From Novosphingobium sp. (GTDB taxonomy: Bacteria > Pseudomonadota > Alphaproteobacteria > Sphingomonadales > Sphingomonadaceae): 64,000 bases of DNA. Position 1 is the stretch's first letter; each line of letters starts with the position of its first letter. Positions 42,971 through 51,067 of this stretch are shown here, piece by piece. Location: the NCBI RefSeq assembly GCF_039595395.1, contig NZ_JBCNLP010000001.1, forward strand, positions 806,001 through 870,000. Direction: 5' to 3'. Below the pieces are notes generated by a model. It was not told the origin of the DNA. It worked only from the letters and a program-made list of their open reading frames with translations, and searched no databases. A program made the position numbers and the translations under genes.

Positions 42971-44398
42971 CTACCCAAAACGCTTTTGCAGCATCGCCCA
43001 TGCCGCGCGCAGGCCCAGCGCCTCGCCGCCCTTGGGACGACCGGGCTTGGCGGCGGGACGCCAGGCGAAGGTGTCGAAATGGGCCCAGTCGATACCATCC
43101 CCCACAAAGCGGTCGAGGAACAGTCCGGCCACGCTGGCTCCGGCAAAGCCGTTCGACGGCGAATTGTTGAGATCGGCAATGTCCGACTTCAGCCATTCGC
43201 GATAGGCATCGGGCAGGGGCAGGCGCCAGACGTGGTCATCGCTGGCCAGACCGCCATCGATCAGCGCCTGAGCGGTTTCGTCCCGCCGCGTCATCAACGC
43301 GGGCAGGTCGGGGCCGAGCGCCACGCGCGCCGCGCCGGTCAGCGTGGCGAAATCGAGGATCAGCTCGGGCTTGAACTCGCTGGCGCGGTGGAGGGCATCG
43401 GCCAGGATCAGGCGCCCTTCGGCATCGGTGTTGCCGATCTCGATGGTCAGGCCCTTGCGGCTTTTCAGCACGTCGCCGGGGCGGAAGGCATTGCCGGCGA
43501 TGGCGTTCTCCACCGCCGGGATCAGCAGATGCAGCCGCACCTTCAGCCCCGCCTGCATCACCAGCCGCGCCAGGGCGATGGCATGGGCCGCGCCGCCCAT
43601 ATCCTTCTTCATCAGCAGCATGCCCGAGGCGGGCTTGATGTCCAGACCGCCCGAATCGAAGCACACGCCCTTGCCGACGATCGCCAGACGCGGGGCCTTT
43701 TCGTCGCCCCATTCCAGCTCGATCAGGCGCGGGGCATGGCTGCGCGCGGCGGCGCGGCCCACCATATGGACGCAGGGGTACTCATGCTCCAGCACCTCCC
43801 CGCGCGTCACCCGGACCTGAGCGCGGAACTGGTGGGCCAGATGCTCCACCTGATGCTCCAACTCGGCGGGGCCCATATGCTCGGGGCCGGTGTTGACCAG
43901 ATCGCGCACCAGCGACACCGCATCGGCCTGCGCCAGAGCGGCGGCGATGGGCTTCACCTCGGCGGTCAGCAGGATGCGCGGGCCTTCCGCCTTGGCCTCG
44001 GCGCGGTAACGCTCGAAGCGATATTGCCCCAGCGCCCAGCCGATAAAGGCAGGCGCCGCGCGGGTTTCAGCGCCCTTGGGAAGCGCCAGCCGATACGCCC
44101 CGGCGGGCAGCGTTTCGGCCAGCTTTGCCAGGCACCAGCTTTTGAGCAGCTTCAGATCGGCGACGCCCGCCGCCACGGCCCAGCCATCGCCATCGGGGAT
44201 GATCGCCTGCGCACCGGCCTCGCCCCTGAATTTCGCGCCGGTCAGGCTTGCGCGCTGGGCGGCGGTCAGGCTTTTCTGCCAGCCGTCGAACCCGGCCTTA
44301 TCAATCAGATGGATCGTGATCGCGGCCTGCCCACGGTCCGGCTGGACCAGTTCGGGCGTGGCGGACTCGGCGGGGCTGGCGGGGGCATGTTTGCTCAT
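42971..44398 (-). CDS. Leucyl aminopeptidase family protein (M17)
   Basis: Two-metal cytosolic aminopeptidase removing N-terminal residues from peptides. The product is 475 aa. The signature NTDAEGRLILADAL, KGVCFDSGGLDIKPASGMLL and KKDMGGAAHAIAL carry the metal ligands and the catalytic Lys. The N-terminal macro-like domain is divergent. The frame is open far upstream, across map on the other strand, but family similarity begins near the ATG at 44398. Its 3-prime end is followed by palindrome B copy 2. Confidence 0.9.
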   Translation of the reverse strand: MSKHAPASPAESATPELVQPDRGQAAITIHLIDKAGFDGWQKSLTAAQRASLTGAKFRGEAGAQAIIPDGDGWAVAAGVADLKLLKSWCLAKLAETLPAGAYRLALPKGAETRAAPAFIGWALGQYRFERYRAEAKAEGPRILLTAEVKPIAAALAQADAVSLVRDLVNTGPEHMGPAELEHQVEHLAHQFRAQVRVTRGEVLEHEYPCVHMVGRAAARSHAPRLIELEWGDEKAPRLAIVGKGVCFDSGGLDIKPASGMLLMKKDMGGAAHAIALARLVMQAGLKVRLHLLIPAVENAIAGNAFRPGDVLKSRKGLTIEIGNTDAEGRLILADALHRASEFKPELILDFATLTGAARVALGPDLPALMTRRDETAQALIDGGLASDDHVWRLPLPDAYREWLKSDIADLNNSPSNGFAGASVAGLFLDRFVGDGIDWAHFDTFAWRPAAKPGRPKGGEALGLRAAWAMLQKRFG

Positions 44399-44467
44399 GT
44401 ATCGCATTCTATCCGGGCGAGGGTGGCCAAGTCCAGCCGCCACATCCATCCGGCGATCAGGAGAAGC

Positions 44468-45229
44468 ATGATGCGGGTCTGGCAGGCACTGGCGATGGGC
44501 GGACTTCTGGCCTGTCTGGCTGCATCGGCGGCTGTTGCAGCGCCGGCGAAAATCGTGCCTCCGGGGCGCTCGATCAGCATCGCCAATCCGCTCTACAGCT
44601 TCGATTACGAATATCCCGCCGCCGCCGGACGCATCCCCGCGCTCAAGGCCTGGCTGGACAAGGATGCCGCCGATCACCTCAGCAGCATCGCCGGGCAGGC
44701 CAGAGACGCGCGCGAGGAAGCCCGCAAGGACAAGTCCACCTACATCAGCTATGATTCCAGCACCGGCTGGCAGGTGGTGACCGATTTGCCCGGCTGGCTC
44801 AGCCTGTCGGGCATGGAGGAGGAGTTTACGGGCGGGGCTCACCCCAACCACGGCCCCACCGCGCTGCTGTGGAACAAGAAGACCGGGCGCAGGGTCAAGG
44901 CGCTCGACCTGTTCGACACGGCGGCCCTCTCGGAGGCCATTCAGGCGCCCTTCTGCGAGGCGCTGAACAAGCAGCGCGCCGAGCGGCGCGGCGAACCCGT
45001 CGCCCCCGACAGCACCGACCCCTTCGACGAATGCATCGATCCGGTGAAGGAGGTGGTCATTCTCGGCAGCGCCGACCACGCCCATTTCACCCGCATCGGG
45101 ATCCTCATCGCGCCCTATGAGGCCGGGCCCTATGCCGAGGGGGATTACGACATCACCCTGCCGGTGACGCCCGAGGTGCTGGCCGCCGTGAAACCGGCAT
45201 GGCGCGGGGCGTTTGCGCTGTCGCGTTAG
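44468..45229 (+). CDS. Secreted DUF4163/DUF3298-like protein
   Basis: The product is 253 aa with a signal peptide (VWQALAMGGLLACLAASAAVAA). The N-terminal part YSFDYEYPAAAGRIPALKAW and the C-terminal part FTGGAHPNHGPTALLWNKKT followed by LFDTAALSE match the DUF4163-DUF3298 arrangement seen in RsiV-like and other periplasmic proteins. The function is unknown. AGGAG precedes two adjacent ATGs (44468, 44471); either could be used. It is divergent from the M17 peptidase. Confidence 0.78.
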   Translation: MMRVWQALAMGGLLACLAASAAVAAPAKIVPPGRSISIANPLYSFDYEYPAAAGRIPALKAWLDKDAADHLSSIAGQARDAREEARKDKSTYISYDSSTGWQVVTDLPGWLSLSGMEEEFTGGAHPNHGPTALLWNKKTGRRVKALDLFDTAALSEAIQAPFCEALNKQRAERRGEPVAPDSTDPFDECIDPVKEVVILGSADHAHFTRIGILIAPYEAGPYAEGDYDITLPVTPEVLAAVKPAWRGAFALSR

Positions 45230-45277
45230 GCTTTTGTAGCGCTCGCGTTCCGGGACGGGCTTTGCTATGACAGGATT

Positions 45278-46102
45278 ATGAACCGCTACCAATATGTCGA
45301 TGCCGCCACGACTCCGCTGCGCGATGGCACCATCAAGCTGCACGGACCCGAAGGCTTCGAAGGCATGCGCAAGGCCGGTCGCCTCGCTGCCGAGATCCTC
45401 GATGCGCTGGCCCCCGTCGTGGTGCCCGGCATCACCACCGGGCAGATCGACGACATCGTGCGCCGGATGACGCTGGACGCCGGCGCGGTGCCCGCAACCC
45501 TGGGCTATCGCGGTTACGCGCACAGCTGCTGCACCTCGATCAACAATGTGATCTGCCACGGCATCCCCGGCGACCGCGTGCTGAAAGACGGCGACATCAT
45601 CAACATCGACGTCACCCTGCTCAAGGACGGCTGGCACGGCGACACCAGCCGCATGTATCTCGTCGGCGACGTGCCGCTCAAGGCGCGCCGCCTGGTCGAG
45701 GTGACCTACGAATGCCTGATGATCGGCGTCGAGATGGCGCGCCCCGGCGTGACGCTGGGCGACATCGGCCACGCCATCCAGCGCCACGCCGAGAGCCACC
45801 GCTATGGCGTGGTGCGCGACTTCTGCGGCCATGGCCTGGGCCGCCTGTTCCATGACGCGCCCGAGGTGGTGCACCTGGGCACCCCCGGCACCGGCGTCGA
45901 ACTGCGCGAGGGCATGTTCTTCACCATCGAGCCGATGATCAACCTCGGCAAACCCGCTGTGAAGATGATGGACGATGGCTGGACGGCGGTGACGCGGGAT
46001 CGGTCGCTGTCGGCGCAGTTCGAGCATTCGCTGGGGATTACGGCGGATGGGTGCGAGATTTTCACAACCTCGCCCAAGGGGTTGCATAAGCCGCCTTATT
46101 GA
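45278..46102 (+). CDS. map: Methionine aminopeptidase, type I
   Basis: Removes initiator methionine co-translationally. The product is 274 aa. All five metal ligands are visible: Asp in INIDVTLL, Asp in WHGDTSRMY, His in FCGHGLGRLFHD, Glu in FTIEPMINLG and Glu in QFEHSLGIT. The ATG follows an AGGA. Its stop lies 13 nt from repeat copy 8. Confidence 0.95.
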   Translation: MNRYQYVDAATTPLRDGTIKLHGPEGFEGMRKAGRLAAEILDALAPVVVPGITTGQIDDIVRRMTLDAGAVPATLGYRGYAHSCCTSINNVICHGIPGDRVLKDGDIINIDVTLLKDGWHGDTSRMYLVGDVPLKARRLVEVTYECLMIGVEMARPGVTLGDIGHAIQRHAESHRYGVVRDFCGHGLGRLFHDAPEVVHLGTPGTGVELREGMFFTIEPMINLGKPAVKMMDDGWTAVTRDRSLSAQFEHSLGITADGCEIFTTSPKGLHKPPY

Positions 46103-46111
46103 AGGTTAGGA

Positions 46112-46323
46112 AGATGCGAGGGGGTTACCCCCTCGCGCTCCCATGACGTCTTCCGACGAAAGGGCAGGGGTGCCGCATCGGAGCGCCAAGACTATCCACC
46201 TGCGTGACCTAAGGCGCCGCAGGCATCAAATTCTTGCCTGCGGCGCGGCAAGCTGGGCGCAAGGCCGAACCCTTAGCGCCTACGCAGACACTAAAGGGAG
46301 CGCGAGGGCGATGGCCCTCGCAT
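46112..46323 (+). repeat. Intergenic hairpin-ended repeat, copy 8
   Basis: It fills the gap between the convergent map and ccmB genes. The left hairpin is 46116-46136 and the right hairpin 46302-46321, 12 nt from the ccmB stop. The central spacer between GGCGCCGCAGGC and GCCTGCGGCGC is short in this copy (about 46212-46246). Confidence 0.87.
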
Positions 46324-46333
46324 TTCTCTTTTC

Positions 46334-47002
46334 TTACCTTCCAGCCCTGATCGCCCCGGCTCCGGCAAAAGGCGCCAAAGCCACCAGCACCAGACTGACC
46401 GCCCCGCACAGGGCCACCCCGCTCGCCCCGCCGCTGGCCAGAGCGCCCGCGCCGAAGATCAGGATCGGCACGGCCAGAGGGATCACCAGTAGCCCGGCCA
46501 GCGCGGCGCCGCCCTTCAGCCCAGCCGTGATCGCCGCGACCATCACGCCCAGCGCGGCCAGACCCGGCGTGCCCGCCAGCAGGCCCAGCTCGACCATGCC
46601 AAGCTGCGTTCCATCCAGCCCCAGCAGCGCTCCGGCGGGCAGGGCGGCCAGCATCAGCGCGGGGGCGAAGCTGAGCCAGTGAGCGATGACGCGCATGGCG
46701 ATCACGCCTTCCTCGGCGATGCCCCGCAGGGCCCATTGGTCGAAGAAGCCCATCTCGATGTCGGGCTCGACAAGGCGGTCGAGCGGGAGGATGGCGGCGA
46801 GCAGCGCGGCGACCCAGATCACCCCGCCGCCCACGCGGGCGAGCAGGCGCGGGTCCGGCCCGACGGCGAAGGGGAAGATGATCGCGACGGCGAGGAAGAA
46901 CAGGATCGGCAGAGCGATGCCGCTGCCCAGTGCTCCGCCCTGGGCGCCGCGCAGCAGGCGGGCGAGGTCACGACGCAGGATGGCGAGGAGGGCGCCGGTC
47001 AC
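46334..47002 (-). CDS. ccmB: Heme exporter protein CcmB
   Basis: Membrane subunit of the CcmAB transporter of cytochrome c maturation system I. The product is 222 aa from a GTG start at 47002 that overlaps the ccmA stop (GTGA). It shows LLAILRRDLARLLRGAQGGA at the start, the family stretch LDRLVEPDIEMGFFDQWALR, and about six hydrophobic helices. In-frame sequence upstream of the GTG lies within ccmA and is not family-like. Confidence 0.92.
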   Translation of the reverse strand: MTGALLAILRRDLARLLRGAQGGALGSGIALPILFFLAVAIIFPFAVGPDPRLLARVGGGVIWVAALLAAILPLDRLVEPDIEMGFFDQWALRGIAEEGVIAMRVIAHWLSFAPALMLAALPAGALLGLDGTQLGMVELGLLAGTPGLAALGVMVAAITAGLKGGAALAGLLVIPLAVPILIFGAGALASGGASGVALCGAVSLVLVALAPFAGAGAIRAGR

Positions 47003-47607
47003 AGGGCGTAATTCGCGATATCGAGCCGCTTTTCGCCGGGCAGGCGGATCGGCTGATGCGAGGTGACGATGGCGCTGCCGCCTTGGGCACAATGCTGGGT
47101 CACCAGCTCCTCGATCAGGGCGACGCCTGCGACATCCAGCCCGTTGAGCGGCTCGTCCAGCAGCCAGTTTTGGGCGTTCTGGCCGATCAGGCGGGCCAGA
47201 GCGGCGCGCTTCTTCTGCCCGGTCGAGAGGTAGCGCACCGGGACATCCAGCAGTCCGTCCAGCCCCAGCCTTTCCAGTGGCAGGTCGCGGGCGCGATCAA
47301 TACCGCGCCAGAAGTCCAGCGCCTTGCCCAGCGGCAGAGCGGGGTCGAGCGCGGGGCGTTCATCGGCCAGGGCGATCGTGCCTTCCCACGCGATAGTCCC
47401 CGCCTTGGCCGCATCGCGCGGTTGCAGGCTGGGGGAGGGGCGTAGCAGTCCCGCCAGCATGCGCATCAGCGAGGTCTTGCCTGCGCCGTTCGGGCCTGTG
47501 AGATGCAGCGCCTCGCCTTGCTCCAGCCGCAGGTCGAGGCCGTGGAACAGCCAGCGGTCGCCTCGGCGGCAGCATAGGTCCCAAGCGGTAAGGGCGGCGG
47601 TTTGCAT
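46999..47607 (-). CDS. ccmA: Heme ABC exporter ATP-binding protein CcmA
   Basis: ATPase of the CcmAB complex that releases holo-CcmE. The product is 202 aa. Walker A LTGPNGAGKTSLMRMLAGLL, signature YLSTGQKKRAALARL and Walker B NWLLDEPLNGLD are all intact, in the short CcmA form. The ATG at 47607 begins the conserved region. Repeat copy 9 starts about 55 nt upstream, so it lies in or near the promoter. The other ccm genes are not in the window. Confidence 0.93.
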   Translation of the reverse strand: MQTAALTAWDLCCRRGDRWLFHGLDLRLEQGEALHLTGPNGAGKTSLMRMLAGLLRPSPSLQPRDAAKAGTIAWEGTIALADERPALDPALPLGKALDFWRGIDRARDLPLERLGLDGLLDVPVRYLSTGQKKRAALARLIGQNAQNWLLDEPLNGLDVAGVALIEELVTQHCAQGGSAIVTSHQPIRLPGEKRLDIANYAL

Positions 47608-47659
47608 CGTCTGGCGATAGGGGATTGAAATCGGTTCATGAAGGGGGAGAGAAAAGAAA

Positions 47660-47884
47660 AGATGCGAGGGGGTTACCCCCTCGCGCTCCCATGACGTCTT
47701 CCGGCGAGCGGGCAGGGGAGGCCGAAATGTGGCGCCTGAACTCTCCACCTGAGGCGCCGCAGGCTTTAAATTTGTAGCACAGTGCCATCCTTCACTGCCT
47801 GCGGCGCAGCAAACTGGGCGCAAGGCCGAACCCGAAGCGCAACGCAGACAATAAAGGGAGCGCGAGGGCGATGGCCCTCGCATT
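47660..47884 (+). repeat. Intergenic hairpin-ended repeat, copy 9
   Basis: It lies between two minus-strand genes: the right hairpin (47862-47881) is 20 nt from the alkA-like stop and the left hairpin (47664-47684) faces the ccmA start. The orientation is the same as in every other canonical copy, although the flanking genes run the other way. The central inverted repeat spans about 47753-47809. Confidence 0.87.
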
Positions 47885-47901
47885 CACTTCTTCAACCCTG
47901 C

Positions 47902-48519
47902 TTACAAGGCAGCGTTGTTGTAGCAATGCCACGTAAAAATCGCCGCCGCCCCGCGATAAGGCCGCCAGCCTTCCGCCAATTCGCGAGTCAGCTTCTCGCT
48001 GGGGCGCTCGTCCATACCCAGCAACTTCCCCAGCCCGACCTGCACCGCAAGATCGCCAGCGGGCCAGATATCCGCGCGGCCTTCGGCGAACAGCAGGTAG
48101 ATCTCGGCGGACCAGCGGCCGATGCCCTTGATCTGGGTGAGGCGGGCGATAGCCTCTTCATCGTCCGAGGGCAGGGCGTCGAAATCGACCTCGCCCGCGA
48201 TCACCAGCTCGCACAGGGACCGGGCGTAGGACTGCTTCTGGCGCGACAGTCCGCAGGCGCGCAAGGCGTCGAAATCGGCGGCCAGCAGCAGGTCGGGCGG
48301 GATATCCTCGCCCAGCGTGCCCGTCAGCTTGCTCCACATCGAGGCGGCGGCGGCCACGCTCACCTGCTGGCCCACGATGGTGCGCAGCATGGTGGCATAG
48401 CCCCGGTTGCGGATGCGCGGCTCGGGATAGCCGACAAGCGTCAGGGCGCGGGCGATGCCGGGTTCCTGTGCGGCGATGGCGTCCAGCCCGGTGCGTATGG
48501 CGTCGGCGCTGAGCCCCAT
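47902..48519 (-). CDS. DNA-3-methyladenine glycosylase II (AlkA-like)
   Basis: Excises alkylated purines in base-excision repair. The 205-aa protein is an HhH-GPD glycosylase: the helix-hairpin-helix LTQIKGIGRWSAEIYLLF is followed by the catalytic Asp in WPAGDLAVQVGLG. There is no N-terminal regulatory or TBP-like domain, so it is the short bacterial form. There is no iron-sulphur Cys set at the C-terminus. Confidence 0.9.
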   Translation of the reverse strand: MGLSADAIRTGLDAIAAQEPGIARALTLVGYPEPRIRNRGYATMLRTIVGQQVSVAAAASMWSKLTGTLGEDIPPDLLLAADFDALRACGLSRQKQSYARSLCELVIAGEVDFDALPSDDEEAIARLTQIKGIGRWSAEIYLLFAEGRADIWPAGDLAVQVGLGKLLGMDERPSEKLTRELAEGWRPYRGAAAIFTWHCYNNAAL

Positions 48520-48669
48520 GATCTTTCCTTATACGGCATATAACGGGATCGATAGCGCCCGCCATTGCAAATGAACGGGGCAGCCTTTAGCAGCCGGGGA
48601 AACACGATGCCATATCGGCGCTGTTTCCTGCGCAAGGACGGCAGCGTTATCATGAGGAAGTCTGCAACC

Positions 48670-48987
48670 ATGCCCAAGATCACGATCGTCAGTCAGAGCG
48701 GGGACGCGCGCGACGTGGAGGCCCAGGTCGGCACCACGCTGATGGAGGCGATTCGCGACAATGGCTTTGATGAGCTGCTGGCGCTGTGCGGCGGTTGCTG
48801 CTCCTGCGCGACCTGCCATGTGCATGTCGATGCCACCTTTGCCGACAAGCTGCCGCCGATCAGCGCCGATGAGGACGATCTGCTCGACAGCAGCGACCAT
48901 CGCGACGCCACCTCGCGCCTGTCGTGCCAGGTGCCTGTTACCGATGCTCTGGACGGCCTGCGCGTCACCATCGCTCAGGACGGTTGA
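48670..48987 (+). CDS. 2Fe-2S ferredoxin, adrenodoxin type
   Basis: The product is a 105-aa electron carrier with a plant/vertebrate-type 2Fe-2S fold. The cluster-binding loop CGGCCSCATCHVHVD near residue 41 gives the C-x5-C-x2-C set, and a distant Cys follows in SRLSCQVPVTDALDG. The loop holds one more Cys than the common CGGSCSCATC version. Such ferredoxins serve cytochrome P450s or Fe-S assembly. The start at 48670 has AGGAAG about 10 nt upstream; longer in-frame starts exist. Confidence 0.9.
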   Translation: MPKITIVSQSGDARDVEAQVGTTLMEAIRDNGFDELLALCGGCCSCATCHVHVDATFADKLPPISADEDDLLDSSDHRDATSRLSCQVPVTDALDGLRVTIAQDG

Positions 48988-49063
48988 TCAGCGCCGGGGC
49001 CCAGTCATGCTTTAGCCGGGCAAAGCGCAATTCGTTTGCGCTGGCCCGCGCGGGCTTCTAGCC

Positions 49064-50092
49064 ATGGCCACCATGACTGCAACGCCTCCCGTTCCGCCCG
49101 TTCAACGTTCCACGCTCGATCTGATCGGCAACACGCCGCTGGTGCTCCTGAAGGGCCCCAGCGAGGCGGCGGGCTGCGAGATCTGGGGCAAGTGCGAATT
49201 CGCCAATCCGGGGCAGAGCGTGAAGGATCGCGCCGCTTTGTGGATCGTGCGCGATGCCGAGGCGCGCGGCGTGCTGAAGCCGGGCGGCACGATTGTCGAG
49301 GGCACGGCGGGCAACACCGGCATCGGTCTGGCGCTGGTGGCCAATGCGCTGGGCTACAAGACGATCATCGTCATGCCCGAGACGCAATCGCGCGAGAAGA
49401 TGGACACGCTGCGCGCATTGCGGGCCGAGCTGGTGCTGGTGCCGGCCGCGCCTTTCAGCAATCCGGGTCATTTCGTGCACACCTCGCGCCGTCTGGCCGA
49501 GGAGACGGAGGGCGCGATCTGGGCCAACCAGTTCGACAACATCGCCAACCGTAAGGCGCATATCGAATCGACCGCGCCGGAAATCTGGGCGCAGATGGAA
49601 GGCCGCATCGACGGCTTCACCTGCGCGGCGGGCACAGGCGGCACGCTGGCGGGTACGGGCATGGGGCTGAAGGCCTTCGATGAGAACATCACCATCGCGC
49701 TCACCGATCCGCATGGCGCGGCGCTGTACAATTACTTCGCCTGCGGAGAGCTGAAGGCCGAGGGCAACTCCGTGGCCGAGGGCATCGGTCAGGCCCGCAT
49801 CACCGCCAATCTGGATGGCGCGCCGATCGACACGCAGTTCCGCATCTCGGATGCCGAGGGTCTGGTCTGGGTCGAAAAGCTGCTGGCCGATGAAGGTCTG
49901 GCGCTGGGCCTGTCGAGCGGGATCAATGTGGCGGGCGCTGTGGCGCTTGGTCGCCAGTTGGTGGCGCAGGGGCGCAAGGACGTGCGGGTGGGAACCATCC
50001 TGTGTGATACCGGTTTCCGTTATCTCTCCACTCTGTTCAATCGTGCCTGGCTGGAGGCGAAAGGACTCCCGGTCTTTCCCTGGCTGACATGA
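49064..50092 (+). CDS. cysK: Cysteine synthase A (O-acetylserine sulfhydrylase)
   Basis: PLP enzyme making cysteine from O-acetylserine and sulfide. The product is 342 aa. The PLP lysine is in NPGQSVKDRAALWIV, the substrate loop is EGTAGNTGIGLALV and the phosphate loop is CAAGTGGTLAGTGMG. The C-terminus is slightly longer than in E. coli CysK, as in many alphaproteobacterial homologues. It is followed by a small membrane-protein gene. Confidence 0.93.
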   Translation: MATMTATPPVPPVQRSTLDLIGNTPLVLLKGPSEAAGCEIWGKCEFANPGQSVKDRAALWIVRDAEARGVLKPGGTIVEGTAGNTGIGLALVANALGYKTIIVMPETQSREKMDTLRALRAELVLVPAAPFSNPGHFVHTSRRLAEETEGAIWANQFDNIANRKAHIESTAPEIWAQMEGRIDGFTCAAGTGGTLAGTGMGLKAFDENITIALTDPHGAALYNYFACGELKAEGNSVAEGIGQARITANLDGAPIDTQFRISDAEGLVWVEKLLADEGLALGLSSGINVAGAVALGRQLVAQGRKDVRVGTILCDTGFRYLSTLFNRAWLEAKGLPVFPWLT

Positions 50093-50110
50093 TGGTGTAA
50101 AAGAGGTTTA

Positions 50111-50494
50111 ATGACCATCGGTTCGCACATCTCCATCGCTTCGGGCGCTGGCATTCCGGGCTCTGCTCTGGCGGGGACTCCGCTGGCCGGTGGCCCGCTG
50201 GACGGTGTGACACCGCAGCTCGGTCTGACCTCTTCTCCACGCGAATTGCGGTCTCAGGCGATGCAGCGGCTGCAGGTCGGCCTGTTCGGTCTGGCGCTGA
50301 TGCTGCTGCTGGTGGGGCTGGCCAACATCATCATGGATCACGCCAAGGCGAACGAGGCGGCGATGGCTGCCTCCAACAAGGTGATGATGACCAACAGCGG
50401 CGGGGCTGCTGGCAACACCGATCCGCTGGCCGATATCAGCATGATGCCCGACGCGGCCAAGGCTCATAGCGCGGTTCATCCCGCCGGGCATTGA
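50111..50494 (+). CDS. Hypothetical single-pass membrane protein
   Basis: No family is recognised. The product is 127 aa: a Gly/Ser/Ala-rich N-terminal 40 residues, a charged SSPRELRSQAMQRLQ segment, one transmembrane helix VGLFGLALMLLLVGLANIIM, and a low-complexity C-terminal part ending HPAGH. It starts 18 nt after cysK on the same strand and is probably co-transcribed with it. A terminator candidate follows. Confidence 0.65.
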   Translation: MTIGSHISIASGAGIPGSALAGTPLAGGPLDGVTPQLGLTSSPRELRSQAMQRLQVGLFGLALMLLLVGLANIIMDHAKANEAAMAASNKVMMTNSGGAAGNTDPLADISMMPDAAKAHSAVHPAGH

Positions 50495-50579
50495 CCGCAG
50501 GCGCGGTTTTCTCCGACAGATTGTTGATGTTTTCACTGGCCGGGGGCTGAGGGCCTCTGGCTTTCGTGTTTTCGCGCAG

Positions 50580-50610
50580 GCGCTCCTGAGACGACTCGGG
50601 GGCGCTTTTT
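50580..50610 (+). terminator. Rho-independent terminator after the cysK operon
   Basis: The stem GCGCTCCTGAG / CTCGGGGGCGC (with two G-U pairs) around the loop ACGA is followed by five Ts, about 85 nt past the hypothetical membrane-protein stop. Confidence 0.6.
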
Positions 50611-50663
50611 CATGCGCGCGAATCGCATGCGCATGGAGGCGAATCACATGGCTTGGCGTTTCG

Positions 50664-50722
50664 CGGGAAAATGCGGGAAGTCTTGGGGAAAGACCCGATA
50701 TGCTTAGGGGAAGATGCGGGTA
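50664..50722 (+). promoter_or_regulatory. Phased G-rich direct repeats, candidate MraZ-binding boxes
   Basis: GGGAA at 50665, GGGAA at 50675 and GGGGA at 50685 are exactly 10 bp apart, followed by GGGGA at 50707 and GGGTA at 50718. MraZ of E. coli binds TGGGN direct repeats with 5-nt spacers, the same 10-bp phasing. They lie about 350-400 nt upstream of the mraZ start, farther than usual, so the assignment is tentative. Confidence 0.45.
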
Positions 50723-51067
50723 TGATGGCGTTCATCCTTGTAAAATGGCGTTTTTCGGACGTTATCGGGTCAGGATGGTTGGTTTACGCGGGCCAGCGGT
50801 AAGTTCTTGGTTAGCATGCTTGGGGTGCGAATCTAAAAAAATACCTTCTAAAACAACTATATAGATATATCGTGGGTATAAGGTGGCATAAATTCCCGCA
50901 ATGTGGCTTCCCTGCCCGCCCGCGAAACGGTAAGTATCCATCATCGGGACAGGGATTCACGGCGTTTTGCTGAAAGGCAGTCGGTGGTGGCGTATCGGGC
51001 GCCGCACCGGATCGTGGCTTCTTGTCCTTCGCTCATGGGGCTGTTTCAGCGACGGGGAAGAGACGGG

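Larger units (their letters stand above)
50495..51067. other. Intergenic region upstream of the division cluster
   Basis: This 573-bp gap holds a terminator candidate (50580-50610), phased GGG(A/G)A repeats (50664-50722), a 26-codon open frame with a ribosome site (50722-50802), and an AT-rich stretch around 50832-50895 where the mraZ promoter probably lies. No RNA gene was recognised. Confidence 0.5.

Noticed and set aside
44399..46087. A long N-terminal extension of the leucyl aminopeptidase on the minus strand, opposite map
   Set aside because: Open by composition only; M17 similarity starts near 44398 and the extension overlaps two genes on the other strand.
1449..47884. The dispersed elements as an integron cassette array (attC sites)
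   Set aside because: Intervening genes are core housekeeping genes in both orientations, copies are far apart, no integrase is present, and the sequence lacks attC-type core sites.
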